NCBI RefSeq assembly: GCF_963678635.1
Contig: NC_087062.1
Location: 65,075,253-65,112,146, forward strand
Source of the DNA: Symsagittifera roscoffensis
Lineage: Eukaryota; Xenacoelomorpha; Acoela; Convolutidae
Length of the DNA stretch: 36,894 bases
Direction of reading: 5' to 3'
Positions 1 through 9,980 of the stretch are shown in pieces. The translations under genes were made by a program, and so were the position numbers. Positions within the stretch are counted from its first letter, which is position 1; each line of letters opens with the position of its first letter. The notes under the pieces are model-generated. The model did not search any database and was not told where the DNA came from. It saw only the letters and a program-made list of their open reading frames with translations.

Positions 1-748
1 ATGTGTAGCACACATATTAAAACGAAACTTACAGATTTTGCATCTTGTTAACAAGTTTTTGACTAGCACTTAAATAAAACCTTAAATAAGTAAAATCATC
101 AGAGAAGTTTAAAAAAGTTGGGTTGGCCAGGTCTAAGAACATTTCGAGGAAAGAATTTGGACTTTCCTATAGATCAAAATAGTAAAATCTCCATTTCATG
201 TGCTTACAAACCAACAATCACTGCAAAAAACTTTTTTTTTCTGAAACATGGATTGTTTCTACAGAAATTCGAAGTTTGTTTCAGTGTTTTCAGAAATAAC
301 CGACAAGATTGGCAAAAATGAAACAGCCCGTGATAGATCAATCAATAAACAGATTTTGTAGTTCACAGGCTGGAAGAAAATATAGGCGGTAGATAGAAAA
401 GAAATGACAACAAGCTCGAAAACTAACTAAAAAATTGATTTACATATTAAACCTGTAACTTTCTACGTTGTTAATTAAGTTTAATAATCACTTTCTTCTC
501 ACTTCGAAAATAAGTTTTTGGAACAAAATCGAGCTACAAGTAAAACTTCTTTAATGTATACTAGTAATTCAAAATTAAACATTCAAAATCATTTTATATT
601 TTCATCGCACAAATTAAAATATACTATCACTTTTCACAGAACCCTGACCATCAGGAAAACAATCAAAAGTATTCAATATTTTTTATAGAAAGTTTGAATA
701 TACAAGTATTTTTTGCCGATATACTTACGTTCCAAAAAGTGTTTCCAG
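1..748. other. AT-rich stretch without a recognisable gene
   Basis: I see no convincing gene here. The sequence is AT-rich with scattered stops in all frames. The open frame at about 118-321 has no recognisable motif and is best taken as chance. Confidence 0.6.
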
Positions 749-1190
749 ATACATCACAACCTCTGGGGAGGACACAAAGGTGTTTCAACAGCAGTTACCG
801 CAACTCGAATCATCCCTATAAGTCCAACTCATCCCTACGACCTTCAAAACAACCAGTTTTATCCTTTTCAAAATTTTGCAGCCGACCTACTCTCATTGAC
901 TTGGTTGGAAAAATGCATCCGTTGCCGTATGTTTTCGTTTTTTTTTTTGGTATCGATGTCTTCTCAAAAATAATTTTGGCCCTATCAATCTGGAAGGGTG
1001 ACACCGAGATTGCCGCTCGAGCTCTCTTCTCCATCTTTCTGCGACATGCATACATACCCTCAATGATCATCTGTTACCATGGCACCGCGTTCACGTTTAA
1101 ATGATTGACTGAACTAGCACAGCTACTTAAATCTACACTCAAACACTGCGCGCTAGATCACGCTCAAACAATAGGAATCCAAACAATATA
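749..1190 (+). pseudogene. Broken retroelement integrase fragment (zinc-binding and DDE core)
   Basis: This is a relic of a retrotransposon integrase, the enzyme that inserts element cDNA into the host genome. A zinc-binding start (IHHNLWGGHKGVSTAVTATR) is read from 749. A different frame then gives a catalytic-core-like segment with IDLVG (Asp codon at 898-900), IDVFSK and AARALF, followed by PSMIICYHGT. The family normally has an Asp two residues before the Gly-Thr of that last motif; here it is Tyr. A third block, ending in DHAQTIG at about 1175, lacks the expected Glu. Frameshifts and stops separate the pieces, so it is dead. It lies 4 kb outside the LTR element at 5374-24063 and probably comes from another Ty3/Gypsy- or BEL-type insertion. 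The assignment rests on motif order, not on a search. Confidence 0.7.
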
Positions 1191-1267
1191 AAATGTGAGG
1201 ACAACCAACGCTGATAACTTCCAAAGATGACTCTTTTATATGAGGATGAGTCAAATCGACATTTTAG

Positions 1268-1307
1268 TTCCTCGTGTTGGAAGAGTTCACACCTCCAACA
1301 CGAGGAA
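1268..1307. repeat. Perfect 14-bp hairpin
   Basis: The arms TTCCTCGTGTTGGA (1268-1281) and TCCAACACGAGGAA (1294-1307) are exact reverse complements around a 12-nt spacer. It sits between the integrase relic and the foldback element at 1420. Its function is unknown. Confidence 0.85.
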
Positions 1308-1419
1308 ACCTTGTTGCTACCAATCACCTCCGACAGGCCAACATTTAACAACAACTTTCAGGTCACAATCTATACAGACAATGCTCCAGATCTATACACA
1401 ATAATGGAACATGACCCAA

Positions 1420-1569
1420 GTCGAGATTTTTCACCTAATTTGAAGCAAGATTTGAGCGGTTTGAGCAGTTTTTTCAAAAAAAGGCCCAAACCGCTCAAAC
1501 CGCTCAAATCTTGCTGGAAAACCGCTCAAATCGCTCATATCTTGAGCGGTTTTTGAGCGTGATCTCGAC
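1420..1569. mobile_element. Short foldback / MITE-like element built on GAGCGGTTT repeats
   Basis: The outer ends GTCGAGAT (1420-1427) and ATCTCGAC (1562-1569) are inverted repeats. Inside are a perfect 23-bp inverted repeat (1444-1466 against 1493-1515, 26-nt loop) and a second 12-bp inverted repeat (1518-1529 against 1542-1553). All arms are built from the same core, TTGAGCGGTTT, in both orientations. It has no coding capacity. I found no clean target-site duplication, so the exact ends are uncertain. It is probably a small non-autonomous DNA transposon. Confidence 0.6.
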
Positions 1570-2108
1570 CCGTGGAACTGATATTTAGAGAACATGTCTT
1601 CATAGCCGAAGAATAGCCCAAAACCCCAAAAAACCCATCAATACGGGAGATTACACATTCTTCAACAGCAATGACTTGCCACGACAAGATGCAAGTTTCG
1701 CAACAACTAGACAAAACAGTCTATGAAGAGATGACCGCCCTTGCACGAGAAACTCTCTTTATAACGTCCTCCAACCCATGAAAAACGAGAGAAAGGATGA
1801 CGCGTAACAATGCGTTTTCCTTTAAATCATCTCCCACAATCCGAACCTAGAGTTGCCCTCGGCTGACCTGGTGTAGATATTGAGAGCGGAATAATATCAC
1901 CATCTACGATCTCCCAAGTCTCTTTAACCAATACACAAAAACTCGGAGTAAAATGCCACATTTAACTATTTAAATTTTAATTATTCAGCCTTTCTTTTTT
2001 TACTATAACGCCACAATCATAGCATCCGTACTGTATTCACTTTACAGTTCATCAAATATTTATTCAGCTGAGCGAAAATTTTTTAAAAATAATTGAAATT
2101 CGATTATA
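1570..2108. other. No recognisable gene
   Basis: This stretch has many stops and no motif I recognise. Part of it could be eroded downstream sequence of the integrase-bearing element, but nothing in it proves that. Confidence 0.5.
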
Positions 2109-4060
2109 TTGAACATTGCAAAAAGAGTCATCAATATTTCTGTCGGGAGTGCCATAAAATTGTCGGGAAAGCGCCATAAAGCAGCGATTACTGATTATAT
2201 TACTAAAACAAGCGAAGACACAATGCCATACCATCCCTCTATATTCGAACAAAAAAACGCCAAGACAGTTCGAATATCAATCTTGAAAACGCACGGAAGC
2301 CACGGTTCCTCAGGTCTAGATGCGTGCGAATGGAGAAAGATATTTACTCACTTCAACCAGACATCCATTGAGCTTTGGAACATCCTATACAGCAGCAGAT
2401 AAAGTTTTCCTTATGAAAATCCAACGGCGTACAACACGTGACGTCTGATACCTTTTTGACATAAATTCACGGGTAAGACATTTTGGTATATGCGAGGTTT
2501 TGAGGCAAATAATTGGCAGAACAATCACACAATGTTTAAAATCAGACCCCAAAAAAATCGGAAAAATTTTGTAACTCTGCTCAGGACAGAAGTGTGGAAT
2601 CAAATATGCTAGCCACAGTTTGAGTAACGATATTGAGGAACCGGAAACGGACGCCATACTCATTTTTGATGCAGAAAATGCCTTCAACTTTCTCAACAGG
2701 GAACTTTCTCTAAATATGTAAAAATCCTTTGTCCAGCATTGCAACATGCGGTGCTCAACTCATATAAACATCCCTCAAATCTATAAGTCAACAACACGGT
2801 TTTGACATTTACCGAAGGCACAACCCAAGGTGATCCCCTCGCAATGGCTTTGTACGGAATGGGGATAATTCCGCTGATCGAGCTGCTGCGAAAACCAAAC
2901 GTCACGCAAAAATGGTACGCAGATGACGGAAGTGCTGCAGGTGATCTTAAGATTGTCCATGCAATCTCCGAGAAGCATTTAGGAAAATGGAAAATATTGA
3001 GAAAAACGTATGGCAGCAGCTACTTACTAGTACTGGTGGTAAAAACCATATAACCGATAAATATCGCAGCCTTCTTGCACTGCCACTAAGAATGGGAGGA
3101 GTAGACGAGACATTTTGATCCGTTAGAGAACAGTGATCCAAAAAAAGCTGAAACGGAACAAACTCTGATAAATAGACACATCAAAACTGAGAGACAGAAC
3201 ATCCCACTCTCAAAAAGGTTAAAACTTTTAAAAATTGCTCGTCAGAAAAAGCAAACAAAAATTTAGTTTCACAAAAAGGAGCATCGGACTGGCTAAGCGT
3301 GCTACCTTTAAAAAAGTACAACTCTTCCTTCAACAAATCAGATTTTAAAGATGGTTCACATCAGAAAAATGGTTGGGAACCAGCAAACACTCCACATTAA
3401 TGCCCGCGTGGACAAACGTATACACTGACAGACTCTGTACACTCCTCCAAAGGTGGATACACTCACCTAAGTTTAATTGAATTTCGTGATACCTTTGCGA
3501 CACTCCAGAACGAAGTATGCCATGATGTTGAGATAGAGCCGAAACTTCAATCGTTGGAAGGCGAAAGCTTTAACAACAAAACAACCACTAATGAGGTGAC
3601 GCTCGACTTGACATCAAGGCAAATGTACTCTGGTGAGGCCAAATTACGCGAACGTTTTTCGATGTAACAATTTTCAGCCCCAAGCTGAATCCTGCCCTAA
3701 AACTATATCTGACGCCTACAAATTTTATAAGAGCGTCAAAACGTTGAAAATCAACGAATAAATCTGGAACACACCAGCTTCGTTCCACTAATTTTTAAGT
3801 AAACTGGAGGAGCAGCACCTGGCTCTAGAAAAACCATCCAGAAACTAGCAGAGAGATTAAGCGAAAAACGGAACGAATCATACTCCGACACAATCAACTT
3901 TATAAGAACCAAAATAAGTTTTGCGATTCTGAGGAGTTCAATCCTCTGCCTCTGGGAGTGCAAAAACTCACAAATACAATCAACATAAACACTTCCATCA
4001 GTGCTATAACTATAAACCAGGAGGGTAGATTTAAACGAAGAATTCTCTGGATGCTTTAAA
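2109..4060 (+). pseudogene. Decayed non-LTR-type reverse transcriptase with zinc/endonuclease-like C-terminus
   Basis: Conserved blocks occur in the expected order, spread over several frames. An N-terminal GSSGLDACEWRK is read at about 2305-2340. RT fingers segments follow at 2440-2600. A palm segment, TDAILIFDAENAFN, lies at about 2650-2690. [16 protein letters not shown] is at about 2820-2865, and the catalytic YADD at 2916-2927. Further on, LLALPLRMGG lies near 3080. A Cys/His-containing stretch with KGGYTH and DVEIEPKLQ lies at 3395-3550, and a final RERFFDV segment at 3640-3665 resembles a restriction-like endonuclease core. The order fits a group of invertebrate RT elements with a C-terminal zinc and nuclease module, which I know from memory and cannot name with certainty. 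At least ten stops or frameshifts show it is dead, although the catalytic Asp pair survives. Confidence 0.75.
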
Positions 4061-5368
4061 TTTGACTCTATTAATTCTTAAAATTTTGCCAATGTATTCG
4101 TAAAGCGTTGGTATGGCTCAATCCAAGCAGTACACGGACCATCAAATGACGGAAAACCCATTTTAGTTGATACACCTTTTTGTAACTCATATCGAAATCG
4201 TTTTTTTACTGAAAATTTTTCCGTATTCTCACTCAAACCAGCATACAGCAGCTGCAGTAATTGGCGTCCTTTTTAGATTTTATCAAAAAGAATTTCCGGC
4301 TTATTAATTTGTCAAATTTGAACTTCTAGTACCTTACTGAAACCATAATGACAGTGTCGAAACAACAATTTTCAAATTGACCAGTGAAAAAGAAAAAATA
4401 GAGATCCATTGTACCACTGTTTTCCCACTAAACTAAACAAACGTGACCAACTCCGCAGCTCGACCCTTTGGATAGCCCAGCAGTCAAAGGCAGAGAAAAA
4501 CTTGGCGAAATGACACATACAAACCTCAAAACTGAACTCAATTTACAGTTTCACACAAGATCACCAACGGTAAAAATCAACATCGGACCCCTAGGAGCTG
4601 TTGCAGCAGTAGCAGCTGAATCTGCAGTACTCGGCTTCGGCTTTTTCTAATGATAATAAACAAAATATAGAACCAGTGTTTCAATTCTTAGAGAATCAGA
4701 ATGATTTTCCTTCTAATTGCTGGTTGCTTAAAAAAGTTAACAAAAAACTTTTTAAATCAAACAGTTAGAGGCGAAATTTACTAAACAAAACAATTGTTGT
4801 TTTTGAAAGTGTTTTATCTTCGAACAAATGGAAATTTTTCCAAAACTTGGATGAAGTTAATTTGAAGCTTTTTTCATCCGCCGCTCGATACCCAAATCTA
4901 TCAAAACTCCGCAGCCTTTTTCCTTCATTTCCTACAATGTTTTCAAAATTCGATATCCTTCAAGTTTAGATTATGAGATAGACTTTTTCCTCAATCAACT
5001 GTTTTCATTACTTATTCACAAACAATTCAATTGACTGAACAAAGAAAAAGCAGAGTTTAATTTCTTACATCGTTTTTTTTTGTGGTTATAAATCTCACAG
5101 ACACTAAATTAAATTATGTTCACTCTTTTTTGCAATTTTTTGTGCAGTTTTTTTGGTATATGGAAGATTTAAGTTTTTAAACCAATATTCGATTTTCAAT
5201 TGGATAACTTAATGTACTTGAAAGTATGTATTTTTGATTTTTTGGGAAAAAAAACTCATCATGGATCTTCAAATTGAAAATAGATACGACTGTTGTTGAG
5301 CTTTCGGAGAAAAATAAACTGAATTCCGAATAAACAGGGATACAGTCCAGATGACAAAAATTTATTCT
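4061..5368. other. AT-rich spacer without a recognisable gene
   Basis: There are long A and T runs and frequent stops. The small open frame at 4468-4650 has an alanine-rich end but no recognisable domain. This is the left flank of the LTR element insertion. Confidence 0.55.
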
Positions 5369-5373
5369 GATTG
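5369..5373. repeat. Left target-site duplication GATTG
   Basis: GATTG directly precedes the TG that opens the 5' LTR. The same five bases directly follow the CA that closes the 3' LTR at 24064-24068. A 5-bp duplication is typical of Ty3/Gypsy integration. Confidence 0.85.
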
Positions 5374-6073
5374 TGCCAGTTGGTCATATCCTGTAGATTT
5401 ATTTTGATTTTGTGGTGAAGTACTGTTTTTCCAAAAATTCGAATTGGCTATGCCATGTTCAAATTTATGAAACCATGAGAAGAAACGAGTTGGACCAGAA
5501 AGTTGGACCAGAAATCAGATTAAGAGTCAAACTGCTATTCGCAATTTGAACTATTAACAACCCTGTCTTGCTCCTGATAGAGAGCACTGAGAATTCTTAT
5601 GAGAGTGCCATCGCTGGAGTAAAGAATACCTTGATTGGGCAGGTAAATCAGTGGAGCGATCCAAAAGTCGAAACAAGAAATTTCCTCGAGTTAAAACTAA
5701 TTAGTTAAAGCTTCTTATTTACCTTAGTCATCTAGCTTGCTTGAAACTAAAGTTGTTGTCACTATGTGAGTTTGAATTTAATCCCTTGAGTGTATTTTAC
5801 ACAATTATGTTGAGATGAGGCGGGTTTTAGGTTGATCTATCTGAAATGGATCAAAGGTCAACTGTTCAAAAAAAAATATTGGTATTATTTGAGTTTCCAA
5901 CCCTGTTTTTAACGGCGTTTGCGTCTTTCAGGTATTTAGAGACCTGGCCATGGGGGCGTGGTTAATTCTAGAGTGGAGTGAGGTGCAAAAACACAAGAGG
6001 TGATGTCCCTGATCCTTGAGCCAGTGGTTACATGGCCTGTTTCTCTTAACCTCATAAGCGTACGAGTGTTACA
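5374..6073 (+). repeat. 5' long terminal repeat (700 bp)
   Basis: It starts TGCCAG and ends GTTACA. It aligns through its length with 23253-24063, for example ATCGCTGGAGTAAAG against ATCGCTAGAGTGAAG and the shared GATCTATCTGAAATGGATCA. By eye the two LTRs differ at a large share of positions, so the insertion is old. It lacks an ~80-bp segment present in the 3' LTR. A coding-like stretch near 5610-5708 is also found in the 3' LTR. Confidence 0.85.
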
Positions 6074-6084
6074 TAGTGTTTTTA

Positions 6085-6099
6085 TGGCGCACTAGCGTG
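6085..6099 (+). other. Weak primer-binding-site candidate
   Basis: TGGCGCACTAGCGTG begins 11 nt after the 5' LTR and starts like a site complementary to the CCA end of a tRNA (TGGCGC as for tRNA-Lys). The spacing is long and the rest does not match well. A very similar sequence, TGGCGCTAGCGTG, lies inside the 3' LTR at about 23805, so it may be LTR-derived instead. Confidence 0.25.
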
Positions 6100-6127
6100 T
6101 TTTTTGATTTCATGACTACGGGATCGT

Positions 6128-6207
6128 ACTTGACCAAGCTCCGGACTACACTTGACCAAGCTCCGGTACGGTTCAACTGGAACATGTCCACTTTCTGGTT
6201 GAACCGT
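6128..6207. repeat. 17-bp direct repeat and 10-bp hairpin in the element leader
   Basis: ACTTGACCAAGCTCCGG occurs at 6128-6144 and again at 6150-6166. Just after it, ACGGTTCAAC (6168-6177) and GTTGAACCGT (6198-6207) are perfect inverted repeats. Both lie just downstream of the 5' LTR, where retroelement RNA often carries structured leader signals. Confidence 0.7.
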
Positions 6208-7500
6208 GATAGCTTTTTAGGAAAAGTAGTGAAAAATTTCTCTTTGCTCTTTCGGATAAGAGGCTCGGCTAACCAAGTATGGGGAGCCACTAGAGAAACA
6301 AAAAAATCTGTCAAAAAACAGACATAAAAAAGCATTGGAATTTAAGAGAAAGACAAAAAGAAAAATAGAAAAACGAACAGTAACTTTGATTTCCAGATTA
6401 GATAGATCGGACTTTTTTTTTAATTAGTAGTATACTCATACTGTTTTAGAAATAGACCGATTCTTTCGATCAAAATAGCAGTGTACAACGGGTGCCCGAA
6501 AGACGGGGCAATGAAATGGATAGCCTTGAATCCTCGAATAGCAACTGGGAGACTTCAATAGAAAGGAAGGTGACCAGGTGGACAGTGAAGTGTTCAGAGG
6601 ATTGAAGTCTCAGTTATCAAGAAAGGACCCTTCTGAGGAAAAAGTAACCAGCGTGTGACCAGCGCAGCATGACTACTTACTACTTGAGGAGATCACCAGA
6701 GTGTGCTGTTTGGGTCAAACAGGTATCGTTAACATCCAATTTATACGCTAGGAAATAGGTTACTAAGCCACGTTGTCCTCATTTTTGACTTAAGCAAACG
6801 TTTTTACTTGAGAAGAGCTTCGAAACAGGTTCCACGTGATTTCTCTGGAGTAGTTTTGCCTCTATCGCGTTTAAAGGGTTTCGCACTTTAGCAGGGCTAT
6901 AAAGGAGGAGGTTAGACGGGGGGGGGGTTGGTTAAAATAAAGATTGTGGTAATTGTAAAAAGGGGGGACTTATAAGTGTAACCAAACAATCGGCATCGTC
7001 AATTAAGTTACATTACATTAACCGGAATCAGTTTTGACTGCAAAAAGGAGACAAAACAAGAGCTGGAATGCGGAGGTACCCCATGGTAAGTTCGAGATAC
7101 AAAAGGTAGTCTGGTCGGATCGGGTGGGAGGACCGCAGATAAATTTTTACGGATTTTTTGCCTTTTTAAAACTAGAAGGCAAAAAATCCTTTATCCACAA
7201 CAGTAGTGGAGACAACACGTGACAACAAGGTACTAGACAAGTTTCTTTTGCTACGATATTTTTTACGTTTGTGGCATGAAACTTATATAAATTTGAGGTT
7301 TTAGGTTTTTACTTAGTCGGTCTGGTTGAAAACTCTTTTCCGGCAAATTTTTTCCTCAGAGAGAACTTTCAAAAATAACCTGTGGTTTGCAAAACAATCA
7401 AAATTTTTCAATTACAATTGATTAGGAGACAGCTTGGACATAATTGTGTATGCCGACTCTTCACGCTCATTTAATCCTTAATTTCTATCGAAAGTCATCA
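6208..7500 (+). other. Element leader and expected gag position, no gag recognised
   Basis: Between the 5' LTR and the protease I find no capsid motif and no CCHC zinc knuckle. There is a G run at about 6919-6927 and a perfect 14-bp hairpin at 7151-7189. The open frames at 6076-6327 and 7034-7222 have no recognisable features. Gag may be lost, too eroded, or located elsewhere in the element. Confidence 0.5.
7151..7189. repeat. Perfect 14-bp hairpin upstream of the protease region
   Basis: GGATTTTTTGCCTT (7151-7164) and AAGGCAAAAAATCC (7176-7189) are exact reverse complements around an 11-nt loop. It lies about 400 bp before the protease core. Confidence 0.85.
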
Positions 7501-7576
7501 GAGCGCTACTGAAGAAAGATCGTGGGATATCGATGAGATTTGATAGCAGATACACCGAAGCTTATGGTCCACACTC

Positions 7577-8240
7577 GTGTCTGCCCTTGCACTTGACTTA
7601 TATGGAAAGAAGTTATCCTTGAAGGAGCTACTAGATAAGAGAGCCGTATTGAGGGTTATATCAAGTGAAACGTGGACAAGGTTGGTATTCGATAAGGACG
7701 ACCCAAAAGACTCCAGAATCCGGTTGTCTGCAGTGAACAAGGTGGTACTTTGCAGAACACCGATCAATGCACTGAAATTGGGGAACGCAATCAGTGGATG
7801 AGCTTCCTGGTAGTGGAGAATCTAGATGAATCAGATCAGTTCATTCTGGGCAGTGATTTCATCAGGAACTTTGATGTCACGATAGATCATAAAAATGCGG
7901 TGTTAAGGATTCTAAACCCGGAAAAGAAGTACGTAATGAAATCGGTAAATTGATATCGATGCAGGCGTATAAAGCTCCTGTTTTTTTGATTAAGAGGGTG
8001 AGGTTGAAATCTAATGAGACTGCAATTGTAAGTTTGAAAATGAGGAATTTCAGTGATATCAGTGATAAAAAACAAGTCTTGCCGAATCCAATTAGCCAAA
8101 AAGCTGCTATTTTAGGAAGATCTTTCTCGATCACCAAGGGTGGTCTCTGCGTCAGTGTCTTGTTGAATACTCTTGATATACCAATCACACTCAAATCCAG
8201 AGGGGGAGGAAACTTGGATATGCACTGACAGAAAACACTA
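7577..8240 (+). pseudogene. Ty3/Gypsy-type aspartic protease and linker, inactivated
   Basis: Retroelement aspartic proteases cut the Gag-Pol polyprotein. The region around 7620-7675 reads ELLDKRAVLRVISSETW, where the family has LLD(T/S)GA; the active-site D-T/S-G is now D-K-R, so the enzyme would be dead. The C-terminal signature FILGSDFIRNFDVTIDHKN follows at about 7840-7895 after a one-frame shift. The linker from 7953 to 8228 (NPISQKAAILGRSFSITKGG, then LCVSVLLNTLDIP) is unusually well preserved and leads to the RT. I infer it is part of the same polyprotein because the order and direction match. Confidence 0.75.
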
Positions 8241-8459
8241 GATATGAAATGACTGAAAACGGTAAAAAGTATGAATTTCTTCGTTGTCTGGATCACAAGG
8301 AAAAAATTTGAGTCGTTGGAAGCGAAAAAAAATTTTTGTCGAGAAAATTACCTCATCTACATCAGAGACGGATGATAGACTTTCGAGTTGTTCGAATTTT
8401 CCAGAAAGAACCACACCTGAGGAGTTGGATATGGACGAACCGGTAATAACAGAAAAAAT

Positions 8460-9410
8460 AATTTAAAAGGAAAAATAACGGACAAATTGCTCCAAGCCAT
8501 CAAGGACTTGATGGATAGGAACCAGGACGTTTTCTCGAGACATAGAGCGGACATTGAATGTTGTAACTTTGTTGAACACGTGATAGAGTTAGTGGAGTCG
8601 GCGGTACAGCACAGGTAGGGGTGAAGCGCATGACCCACCACAAATCGGATGCAGGTAGGAGAAAAATAGTAACATTGCCAGATTATGGCATGATAGAACC
8701 ATCCAAATCACCGTGGGCGAGCCGAGTAGTGGTGGATGAAACGAAACGAAATCAATTGAGATTCTGCTGTGAATTTCAAAGTCTGCACTCCGCCACGGTG
8801 AAGGATGCCTATCCCATCCCGAGAATAGACGAAAGTCTTTCAAAGTTTGGGTGTGCTAAGTTTTTACTACTCTTGATCTAGGGTCAGCATTCTAGCAGGT
8901 ACCCCTTAGGAAACAAGATAGGGAGAAAACGGGATTTGCTTGCGAGCTGGGTCTGTTTCAAAGAAAAAGGATTCCTTTTGACCTGTAAAGTAAGACAGCT
9001 ACATTCCAGAGACTGATGTCACAAGCACAATCAAGTGTGACAAAAAATCATGGGAGCTTGGTTATGTCTTAAGTGGATGACGTTTTAAGAGCAACGCCAA
9101 ATCTTGAGGCTCACAGCGAGCACCTGGATGAAGTGTTTGCATGCATGAAAAGGACAAGACAGAAATGCGAGCCGTCGAATTGCGAAATCTTGAATGACTC
9201 AATAAAGTAATTTACTAATATGGTCGTCAAACATGGCATCCGGCCGGATCCAGACGCATTTGAGGCAGTTCTAATATGAAAATCATCAAAAACCGAGCGT
9301 CAGTTGATGAGTTTTTTTGGTTCCGCAATTTACTGTAGAAAACTCATCAAAGGCTATGCAGACAAAGTATACCCGATGCAACAACTCATGAGACACAATG
9401 GCATGAATTG
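8460..9410 (+). pseudogene. Ty3/Gypsy-type reverse transcriptase, inactivated
   Basis: This domain copies element RNA into DNA. The fingers segment is clear at about 8690-8870 (MIEPSKSPWASRVVV, then QLRFCCEFQ and TVKDAYPIPRIDESLSKFG). The next block (REKTGFACELGLFQ) is at about 8910-8955 in another frame. The catalytic motif, normally Y-V-D-D, has its Tyr codon replaced by the stop TAA (9070-9072) directly before VDD (9073-9081). The thumb and connection part (IRPDPDAFEAVL, then TERQLMSFFGSAIYCRKLI) runs to about 9350. Order, spacing and motifs are standard for Ty3/Gypsy; stops and shifts show it is dead. Confidence 0.9.
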
Positions 9411-9980
9411 ACGCATCAGAGGAGTCCTTTCAGACAATAAAACGAGAACTTTGTCAAGCTCCGATATTGGGCATGCCAACAGGGAATGGCATGTACGTAT
9501 TGGACACAGACGCATGAGTAGTCGCGATTTCGGGAATACTGCATCAAGAGCAAGAGTGGAATGGCACGACCGTCTTGAGACCATAACCGTTCTGTAGCAA
9601 AGTCTTGAGAGGAGATGAAGTACGGGGCGCCAAAGGCGGAGATGTTTGCGGTAGTAACCTTTGTAGAAAAAATACAGAGCATATCTGGGCAGCGAGCCAT
9701 TCAAGTTACGGATGGATAAAAGTCTTGGTTAAGGACGTACTCAATGGTTCAAAGCAATATAAGAAGATGGACCGTGTTTCTAGATGATTACAATATGATA
9801 ATTGAACACAGAACCAGAGACAAGCATCGGAAAGCAGACGGTCTGAGCAAAAAGACAGAAATAAAAGATGGAATTTCATTTATGGAGGAGGACAATTATG
9901 ACAGTCTGTCCTTAACAAGATGGCTTGGTAAATCAGGGAAACTGAAAGAAGATCATCCAGAACTACCTGCTGACGACTAA
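9411..9980 (+). pseudogene. Ty3/Gypsy-type RNase H with C-terminal tail, inactivated
   Basis: RNase H degrades the RNA strand during reverse transcription. The start reads MYVLDTDA at 9491-9514, containing the first catalytic Asp, but the next codon is TGA. VAISGILHQEQEWNG follows. The C-terminal signature YNMIIEHRTRDKHRKADGLS, with the usual H-R...K-x-x-x-A-D pattern, is at about 9786-9850. The tail to 9980 (ISFMEEDNYDSLSLTRWLGK) remains open. Integrase would be expected next but is not seen. Confidence 0.85.

Noticed and set aside
749-1190. Integrase fragment as the missing integrase of the LTR element at 5374
   Set aside because: It lies outside the element's target duplication, upstream of an unrelated RT, so it belongs to another insertion.
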